From contig JAAAVE010001048.1 in assembly GCA_015679605.1 (NCBI GenBank), forward strand, positions 1-10,703: 10,703 nucleotides of DNA, in the 5' to 3' direction. Source of the stretch: Podila epigama. Its lineage: Eukaryota > Mortierellomycota > Mortierellomycetes > Mortierellales > Mortierellaceae. Below the pieces are notes generated by a model. The model made no database searches. It was not told the DNA's origin and saw nothing but the letters and a program-made list of their open reading frames with translations. Positions 1 through 6,240 of the stretch are shown here, one piece after another; the first letter of the stretch is position 1; every line of letters starts with the position of its first letter. A program made the position numbers and the translations under genes.

Positions 1-49
1 AAAAAAAAAAAACGAAGAAAAAAAAAAAAAAGAGGGAAAAAAATAAAGA
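1..49. repeat. A-rich low-complexity tract downstream of BUD22
   Basis: Nearly pure A runs of 12, 13 and 7 bases are interrupted by a few G and C bases. The tract lies just beyond the BUD22 poly(A) signal, so on the BUD22 strand it is a T-rich 3' flank, as is common around fungal cleavage sites. No coding potential is seen. Confidence 0.7.
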
Positions 50-66
50 CTGAGCCGTCACGACGA

Positions 67-72
67 TTTATT
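67..72 (-). terminator. Poly(A) signal of the BUD22-family gene
   Basis: The minus strand reads AATAAA here, 15 nt past the TAG stop codon of the BUD22-family gene, and is followed by a T-rich stretch. Position and sequence fit a canonical eukaryotic polyadenylation signal. The actual cleavage site is not visible. Confidence 0.6.
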
Positions 73-87
73 AAGGGCGGTCAATCA

Positions 88-535
88 CTAATCGCTGTCA
101 TCAAAAACAATCTTGTTGCTCTTTGCACCAGACAATGCGGCCGCAACTGCTGCCTTCTCACTCTTCTTGGCCAGCCACGATGGATGCAAAGAAGGATCGA
201 CAGGTTCAGGCGCCGAAGCAGGTTTAGCAGGTGGTGGTGCACGCGTAGCAGCCGATCCATCGCCTGCACCAATAACACGTTTGTTTGGCAGACGTTGAGC
301 ATTTGCAGATGAAGCTTCCTTGGCATTGAACTTTTCTTTCTTTGCCTTTCTGGCTGCTTTCCGCTCCTCACGAATCTTGGCTTCTTCTGCAGCTTTCTTC
401 ACGTGGTTGGCTTCTTTACCGTATTTCCGCTCCGCTTTCCTGTAGTGCGAAAAGATTCATTGTGAACAATGAGTGTCAGGGAATACATATTCATATGAAA
501 TCGAAATGAACCTTGTCAAACACCCAAAAGAGATG

Positions 536-575
<40 letters not shown>

Positions 576-2295
576 GGACTTACTCGCGTCTTGCGCGTTG
601 ACCGGGGCGATTCTTCTTGACTTTTCCGTAAATCTCGTCAAAATTGGGATCTACCCAATCGTTCTTGTCCTTCTTCTTGTTCTTGTCCTTTTTGGAACCT
701 TCGTTCAGAGATCCAACAAACATTGAGGAAAACCCTGTAGTTGAGCGACCATTCATAGGCAAAGGTAAACCATCCGAGTCATATCCATCATCCTCCTCTC
801 CAAAGCTAATGTCCGACATGGCATCACTGTCCTCATCCTCATCATCATCATCATCAGCATCATCGTGTTTGGAGCCTCGCTTGCTGTTCTCATTTTCGCT
901 GTTCTTCTTGGTATCATTAGTCTTTGTCTTTTTCGTGTCCTAAAAGTGTAGAGAGAACAGATAAAAAATTGTCAAAACGTTATAGAGGTTGACGTTATCT
1001 ACTCAACATCAAAGAAAAACCTTGTATAAAATATAATATTGGCAGAGTGATTTTACCTGCTTAGAATCCTCCTGACCGTTATCAGCCTTGCGCTTTTTCT
1101 CAAGCTCGGCCTTGCGGCTACGACCTGTAATGATGTGCTCAAGCTCATCCCAAAGCTTCAACATACACTCCCTGACGGGCTTGGCGTTGGTGAGACGCGC
1201 TCCAAGGATTTGATCTATCGGTTCCTGTGATGGCTTTTGTGTGGTTGACGATGTTGCCTCTGCTGTCTTTGTACTATCCTGCTTCTTGCTTTCAACATAT
1301 GGTGCCATGAGGGCATGTGAGCCAAGGAATGGATGTTTTGCGAGTTTAGTCATGAATGCCTGTTCTGACAATTGATCCATATCCATATCCTATCAAAGTT
1401 TCAAGTTCAGAGGAAGCATCCTGGTTAAGAGACACTCCTATTTTCATTTTATCTTGATTGTCCCTTTTCGCCAAATATAAAGAGATCGCTGCAAGCTCCC
1501 AGATAACTAACTTACCTTGACAATACTCAATTCATGCTCGAACTTCTGAATATCTTCGCTTGTAAGCGACTTTTTCTTGTTGGCGCTTGCTTTCTCTTCT
1601 TCCTCTTTCTTTTCGTCCTTTCCTGCATTTGAGCCACTCCTGGATAAAAAAAGTGCATATGTGTGCGAAAAGTAGGAAGGACAGCAATGGTCAGTTTGAC
1701 AACATACGGCTTGAAAAAAAAAAGAGGATGCAAATCAATATTTTTCCACATGGCATACTCGACAGCTTTCTTGGCCTCCTTAATACGCTTGTTCAAACGC
1801 TGTATCTCCATTGACTTTGACTTTACAAAGTTCCTTTTGATTTCCTTCTTGGCATGATACTGGTAGATATCAAAAAAAAAAATGTGAACTCTGCATTAGT
1901 ACCTCTGTCCTGAAGTACGATCAAGGTGACCACGCGCAAGCTATTCAACAAAAACCTGGAAGCCTTACAATTTTTTGCGAGATCTTGATCTCCTTGAGTT
2001 TCAACAACTGTGCAGCAGCCACCTCATCCACTTGACCCGTTGAAGTACCGGCTGATTCTGCGGATTTCTTCTTCTCGGCGGCTGCAACGACTTTCTTCGC
2101 CTTCTTCGACGTTGACTCGCCGACTTTGGCTTCCAACTTGATGATTTCCCATCCAAGGTTTTTATGCTCCTTTTTTACCTAACAGAGGGTGAACATAAAA
2201 AAGGTCAAGAAACGAGAGAGGGATGAGTATCTCTGTCAAGTTAGGAACCCCATAGTTCGGACATTACTAGACCATGCGAATGGTACCTTCACCAT
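88..2295 (-). CDS. BUD22: BUD22/SRFBP1-family ribosome biogenesis protein, seven exons
   Basis: Likely a nucleolar factor for 18S rRNA maturation and 40S assembly, as for yeast Bud22 (family knowledge; human relative SRFBP1). Exons on the minus strand: 2287-2295, 1969-2178, 1759-1859, 1516-1639, 1057-1389, 584-939 and 88-439, joining to 494 aa, close to yeast Bud22. Seen in the protein: Lys/Ala-rich coiled-coil-like N-terminal half (residues 4-150, including KRIKEAKKAVE), an acidic run near 285-298 (HDDADDDDDEDED), SDISFGEED just after it, then the family's C-terminal signature: RPGQRARRE at 370-378 followed by KAERKYGKEANH, LHPSW at 462-466 and a KIVFDD ending. The start is inferred: an in-frame TAG directly precedes exon 2 and that exon has no ATG, so the ATG-GTG-AAG micro-exon at 2287-2295 with a GTACCA donor is the best initiator; it has G at -3 and +4. 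Introns are 108-144 nt. Family call is firm; the micro-exon is less so. Confidence 0.92.
541..570. repeat. (GA)15 microsatellite in BUD22 intron 6
   Basis: Fifteen perfect GA dinucleotides, extended by imperfect GA-rich sequence on both sides. On the transcribed BUD22 strand this is a (TC)15 pyrimidine run starting about 13 nt inside the last intron, whose donor GTAAGT is at 583-578. Likely length-polymorphic between strains. Confidence 0.9.
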
Positions 2296-2598
2296 GACTT
2301 TTTTATTTTTTTATTTTCAAGAACAATGAATGACAACAATGCAAGAAGCAATGGTTTTTGTTCGGTTCTTTTTTCTTTTTTTCTTTTTTGGACAACATAA
2401 ACAAACAAGATTTGAACAATTGACAGTCACTCGGCGCATTCTGAACTTAATTTACATTTATGCAAAGCCGCAATACACAATACATTAATTCAGAATGTCA
2501 CGAAACCCAACGGCAACGGCGGAGTGAGAAAGAAGTTCCTTCCACCTTACCCTACCTTTGCCCACCAATCCTCCCACCTCACCTTCCACAATATCTCA
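2296..2598. promoter_or_regulatory. Divergent promoter between BUD22 and the F-box gene
   Basis: Only 303 bp separate the inferred start codons of the two divergent genes, so both promoters and 5' leaders must lie here. The region holds T-rich runs at about 2298-2318 and 2368-2390 (A-rich on the BUD22 strand), typical of nucleosome-poor fungal promoters. No clear TATA box is seen, nor the PAC (GATGAG) element of yeast ribosome-biogenesis promoters. The F-box side contains two upstream ATGs, described separately. Confidence 0.6.
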
Positions 2599-2639
2599 AT
2601 GCCACCCTCAGTGAACCAACCGACTTTAACTTTACCTGA
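2460..2639 (+). other. Overlapping upstream ORF of the F-box gene, 59 codons
   Basis: ATG at 2460 opens a frame that passes through the F-box start codon at 2599 in a different frame and stops at TGA 2637-2639. It is present in the mRNA only if transcription begins upstream of 2460. Its start context is weak (T at -3, C at +4), allowing leaky scanning. No homology is claimed for the encoded peptide. Confidence 0.35.
2495..2527 (+). other. Short upstream ORF, 10 codons
   Basis: ATG at 2495 followed by nine sense codons and a TGA at 2525-2527, ending 71 nt before the F-box start codon. A start here in the leader could allow reinitiation at 2599. Whether it is transcribed is unknown. Confidence 0.3.
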
Positions 2640-4560
2640 ACGAGATGATTACGAGTATTCCTACAACATCTGTGACGACCTTGCCATTGACGACATTCAA
2701 CTTGCGCCCAAGAGTGCTCACAAGGGCAAGGCAATAACGCGCACGTTCAACTTTCCGCATGAGGTCCTAGAGGTTGTTTGCCTCTACCTCTCGCAGGCAA
2801 CTCTCCGACATTGTGCGTCTCTTGTCTGCAAGCAATGGTACGCGGTCTGCAACCGGTTTATTCGCCGCGTAGGCATATGGAAGCGCCTGGCGAAGGATTC
2901 TCAGGACTCTTTGTTGGACACACTTCCAAGACTGAACGCCCTCGAGTGCATACCCAAGTATAATCCTGATGGCGACCTGCCAATGGATCAAAGATTTGAA
3001 GCCTGGGATTATTTTATTTCGAGAGCGACTGAGCTGTTCGAGGGTGCCGAACACTTGCCGGAATCCGAACCCCATTGTCTCTTGCATCATATCCGCGATC
3101 TCACCATCGAATTCACGAGCGATTCTATCCGTCTTCAACGCGCCATTCCTTCTCTCCTACCTGGATGCACTATGCTTCGCACGCTGAAAATGAAAATAGT
3201 GTCCAACGAAGATGTTCCATTGTTCGCCTTACTGGATTGTTGCCCATTCCTGGTCCATTTGGTCATCCGAGCTGGATTCGGCTACACTGTCAACATCAGA
3301 CATGACAATATATCAAACAATGAGAAGAGTCTTCCTGTGTCCCCAAAACCAGATTGTCATCAGAGCTACAGCCTCATCAACTTTGTGCTGCGAGGCGTGA
3401 TAGTATGTCAATCCATACTTGAACACGTGATTACTACTTGTCCAAATCTATGGGCTTTCAGGGTCCGAGACGTGAACAAGTACCACCCGAGAAGAGATAG
3501 GTCAGGCGGCGCGAACCCTATTGATAGGGACCGACTATCAAAGATGCTCGTCTCCAAGTGTCCCAGAATCGAGTGGATCCAACTTGCAAAGTGTGGCAAT
3601 GATAGAAGAACGATTGAAGAAGAGCTTGGCACTTGCAATGCCACCCAAACCAGTAGGTTTCTCAGCTACGGGTGTGACCACAGTATGCCAGAGGTGCTCT
3701 CCTTGTCAACAGAGTTGTTCCTGCAAAACATCACAGTGTTGGAGATACCACGGTACATGGTAGACGTATACAAACACCAGACCCTTAGCAGACTTTTGCG
3801 CTACATGCCTAATCTGCTACATCTGGACTTGAACATGTTCAGTATTGACAGGTGTTCGATTCCCAGCGATTTGGACACAACAGGGGCAAAAGGCAGTAAC
3901 AACGAAGCAATGCACTTGGCTGTACCAAACAAATTGGAGCGACTTCGTGCAAGGCAATCGACAAGGGCATATGACACGATCCATCCAAGGTTGGAGGAGA
4001 CTATTCAGATTCCGGGTGCGCCACCACCTCATCATTGGCAATGTCACCATTTGAGAACACTACGCTGCAAATTCGTGCACAATGAATTTGTACGTTATGT
4101 TACCCAACACTGTCCGCAACTGGAGGAGTTATATGTCGCATGGAATGTACTCCAATTGTGCCAATTGGACGCATTCCCGAGCAGCAAGAAAGTGCATATT
4201 GATTGCCAAGATACTGGGGAGAATGATGCTTCGAAGATTGATCGAAACGCAAAAGGGTGGCCTAATTCTTTGATTCCATTAAGAACCTTGATGCATTTAA
4301 GGATCCTGGCCGTGGACTGCGAGCACCTCCCTGGCATGCTCCAGCCATCAGACTTTGAGTATCTTTGGTTGCCGAATGACTCGCAAAAACACTGCTGGCC
4401 CCATCTCGAATCGTTCCGTATTCGATATGCCAACTTGGAAATGAATCAGAACTTTCAGCTCATTATGGACGCTCTACAGGACATGAGGCCAGCAGTCGAG
4501 TTTCGCATCTCAAGAGGTCCTTCTCTCGCACGGTTATCTTGGGATTTACCAGAATATTAG
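2599..4560 (+). CDS. F-box protein with degenerate leucine-rich repeats, intronless
   Basis: Probable substrate receptor of an SCF (Skp1-Cullin1-F-box) ubiquitin ligase; substrate unknown. The 653-aa frame is uninterrupted. Residues 50-95 form an F-box: FNFPHEVLEVVCLYLS, then an alternating hydrophobic stretch with CASLVCKQWYAVCNRFI, the usual V/C-K-x-W core. The rest contains spaced LRR-like segments, among them LRTLKMKIV (about 193), CPNLWAFRV (281), CPRIEWIQL (321), MPNLLHLDL (403), CPQLEELYV (505), LMHLRILAV (565) and WPHLESFRI (600). The 'CP-x-L' spacing resembles fungal F-box/LRR families. The frame is open back to a GTG at 2524, but the first in-frame ATG is 2599, so I use that; its context is weak (T at -3, C at +4). 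Unlike its multi-exon neighbours it has no intron, which suits a recently duplicated, expanded family (inference). It is divergent from BUD22 and convergent with the PP28 gene. Confidence 0.86.
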   Translation: MPPSVNQPTLTLPERDDYEYSYNICDDLAIDDIQLAPKSAHKGKAITRTFNFPHEVLEVVCLYLSQATLRHCASLVCKQWYAVCNRFIRRVGIWKRLAKDSQDSLLDTLPRLNALECIPKYNPDGDLPMDQRFEAWDYFISRATELFEGAEHLPESEPHCLLHHIRDLTIEFTSDSIRLQRAIPSLLPGCTMLRTLKMKIVSNEDVPLFALLDCCPFLVHLVIRAGFGYTVNIRHDNISNNEKSLPVSPKPDCHQSYSLINFVLRGVIVCQSILEHVITTCPNLWAFRVRDVNKYHPRRDRSGGANPIDRDRLSKMLVSKCPRIEWIQLAKCGNDRRTIEEELGTCNATQTSRFLSYGCDHSMPEVLSLSTELFLQNITVLEIPRYMVDVYKHQTLSRLLRYMPNLLHLDLNMFSIDRCSIPSDLDTTGAKGSNNEAMHLAVPNKLERLRARQSTRAYDTIHPRLEETIQIPGAPPPHHWQCHHLRTLRCKFVHNEFVRYVTQHCPQLEELYVAWNVLQLCQLDAFPSSKKVHIDCQDTGENDASKIDRNAKGWPNSLIPLRTLMHLRILAVDCEHLPGMLQPSDFEYLWLPNDSQKHCWPHLESFRIRYANLEMNQNFQLIMDALQDMRPAVEFRISRGPSLARLSWDLPEY

Positions 4561-4905
4561 TTTTTACAAAAACTCGCGTAAACTAGCAGAGACAAAAATT
4601 AATTTCTTGCTTAAAGCCTTTGTCTTGAGGAAACAAGGACTAGGTTTTTTCTTTTTTTGTTCAATTTCGGGGTGCTCTTCCGTGCTTTTTGTTCCCAGAA
4701 CAACATCTTCGAAAAAAATGGAAAGTGATTCGCGTCTGTGTTACTGTTACAACTGTAGCCATCGTTCATACAGCTTTTTTTGTCCTTTCAAGGGAGGTTT
4801 GTGTGCCCATGCGACCATTGTTCAAAAATCATTTGTTTGTTGTGGCTTGGCACTGACAGTGGTGACAATCCCATCGTTGCAAAAAGGAAATCGCTTTATT
4901 GCACT
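4561..4905. other. Convergent 3' intergenic region
   Basis: This 345-bp stretch lies between the stop codons of the F-box gene (plus) and the PP28 gene (minus) and must hold both 3' ends. It has several T runs (4646-4658, 4777-4783) and, for the F-box gene, only a weak AATTAA-like poly(A) candidate at about 4598-4603. A clear AATAAA for the minus-strand gene is listed separately. An open frame from ATG 4718 to 4909 encodes 63 Cys-rich residues, but it overlaps the PP28 stop codon and I do not regard it as a gene. Confidence 0.6.
4895..4900 (-). terminator. Poly(A) signal of the PP28-family gene
   Basis: The minus strand reads AATAAA beginning 6 nt after the TAA stop codon at 4908-4906. This is unusually close and suggests a very short 3' UTR if used. 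The convergent F-box transcript may run into it from the other side. Confidence 0.6.
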
Positions 4906-6111
4906 TTAACGACGGCGCTGCTCGGCCTTGGCTGCTGCGGCCTCGTCCCGCGCTATGATAACAAGGAAACACAAAAATGAGGGTTGGGGTTAGATTCAGC
5001 ATGATTGAACAGGGTTGGAAAGTGTACAAAAGAACACTGAATCAACGAAAAATTAAAATATCCGCTGATATCCGCAGAAAATATCCGCAGTAATCACATT
5101 TGAGGGTAATTTATTTTTTTTTTACCTTGTTGCTCAGCCAACCGCTGAGCAGCGGCCTCCTCACGCTTCTTGCGGATAATAGCCAGACGAGCCATATCAG
5201 CCTTGGCCTGGTCAGTCTTTCCCTCCTGATGCAACTTCCAGTATCTGGCCTGAGCAGCCTCCTTTTCAGCAGCCTCTCTACAATTCATATTCAGCATCGA
5301 AGGAGAAGAGAAAAAAAAAGATCATAGAACAGTCCATTAGAACCAAACAAAGGCTTGTGCATCTTCAAGATCCATGAAACGATCGATCCCCCTTTCCCTA
5401 AAGATATGGGTCGAGTTTAGTTACCTCTCCTTGCGGGACATTTCAACGGGGGTTGTGAGGTCTGAGGCCTTCATGACTCTGTTGCCAGCACGGTTGGGGT
5501 TGGCGATATCGGCTGAGGGAGCACCGCTGGACTTCTTGGCCTACGTAATAACACAGTATCACAGATTGATTGAATGGTCAACACTGATCGTTGCAAGCTT
5601 TCAAACTAGTAGTCCATTTCTCCTTATGTACAAGTATGAACATACACACACGCGAAAAACAAACGATCCCGAGAGAACAATGCAATCATCAAGGCTACTA
5701 AATCAGACGTAGCCCAGCAATATCAACTTACAACGACGACCTCCTCCTCCTCTGAAGACTCAGTCTCGGAACCGGAAGCCTCTGACGACTCTGCAGAAGA
5801 GTCCTCTTCGGACTCTTGTCTGTCACGGTACTACGACCAAGTTACAACGGTACAGACAAGAAGACAGGAAAGTTGTCAAAGGAAACGATGGGCCATGCAC
5901 GCAATTCCGAGGGTGTAAAGTGAAAATGTGCAATGATGAGTTTCTTTTTTCTTTTTTTGCCGAACCACCAATTAACTTAACAAAAGCGAACAAAAAAGAA
6001 AAAAGTAGAGGTTATTACAGCGCTGGATCCGCTGGTATGAACAGCTTCGATACGACGGCTGAAGGTTCTACCACCTCCACGCTGGGGCTTCTTGAATTTT
6101 CCACCGGCCAT
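4906..6111 (-). CDS. PDAP1: PP28/PDAP1-family casein kinase substrate phosphoprotein, five exons
   Basis: Fungal member of the 28-kDa heat- and acid-stable phosphoprotein family (human PDAP1, a casein kinase II substrate); its molecular role in fungi is poorly known. Minus-strand exons: 6019-6111, 5732-5830, 5425-5540, 5126-5277 and 4906-4952, joining to 168 aa (human about 181). Seen: basic Gly-rich N-terminus [20 protein letters not shown]; a Ser/Glu-rich segment about residues 35-61 ([24 protein letters not shown]) packed with S-x-x-E/D sites, as expected for CK2; an IANPNR motif near 75; and the family core [20 protein letters not shown] followed by [24 protein letters not shown] basic tail ends AKAEQRRR. 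The start context is strong (A at -3, G at +4) and the MAGGKFKKP opening matches fungal relatives. Introns are 188, 191, 147 and 173 nt, longer than in the neighbours. It lies tandemly 129 bp downstream of SLY1. Confidence 0.93.
5058..5090. repeat. Three copies of an ATATCCGC(T/A)G decamer in PP28 intron 4
   Basis: Copies lie at 5058-5067, 5068-5077 and 5081-5090: the first two abut directly and the third follows after AAA. Only one base varies (T versus A at position 9). On the transcribed strand the unit reads CTGCGGATAT, located 36-68 nt inside the 173-nt last intron. Function is unknown. Confidence 0.85.
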
Positions 6112-6240
6112 TTTTAATTAGGATTATGATTGAAGGGGTTTAGGATGGATTGAGAAAAAAAAAAAAGTGGAGATTTGGACTGCACAATAAAAATTTTAAA
6201 AAAAAAATCAAAGCCTGCAGAAAATAAGGTTTTTTTTTGT
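6112..6240 (-). promoter_or_regulatory. 129-bp interval between SLY1 stop and PP28 start
   Basis: It must contain the SLY1 3' UTR and poly(A) site plus the PP28 promoter and leader, unless PP28 starts inside SLY1. The interval is A/T-rich on both strands, with A runs at about 6155-6166 and 6199-6208 and a T run at 6231-6239. No AATAAA is seen on the minus strand, so SLY1 would use a variant signal. No TATA box is evident. Confidence 0.55.

Noticed and set aside
1527-1811. 94-codon minus-strand ORF MEIQRLNKRIKEAKK...
   Set aside because: It reads through BUD22 intron 3 and then uses the wrong frame of exon 4. Splicing at GA|GTATGC (1759|1758) to 1639 gives the proper frame (KKAVE-SGSNAGKDEK).
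2524-2598. GTG-initiated 25-residue N-terminal extension of the F-box protein
   Set aside because: GTG is not a normal start for a nuclear eukaryotic gene; the first in-frame ATG is 2599 and the extension has no recognisable motif.
2767-3138. 123-codon minus-strand ORF antisense to the F-box gene
   Set aside because: It is an antisense shadow of a long coding frame, with no recognisable motif and no matching splice or start features.
4718-4909. 63-residue Cys-rich plus-strand ORF starting MESDSRLCYCYNCSH
   Set aside because: It lies in the convergent 3' region, overlaps the PP28 stop codon and poly(A) signal on the other strand, and has no recognisable domain. The cysteines arise from TGT-rich sequence; probably chance.
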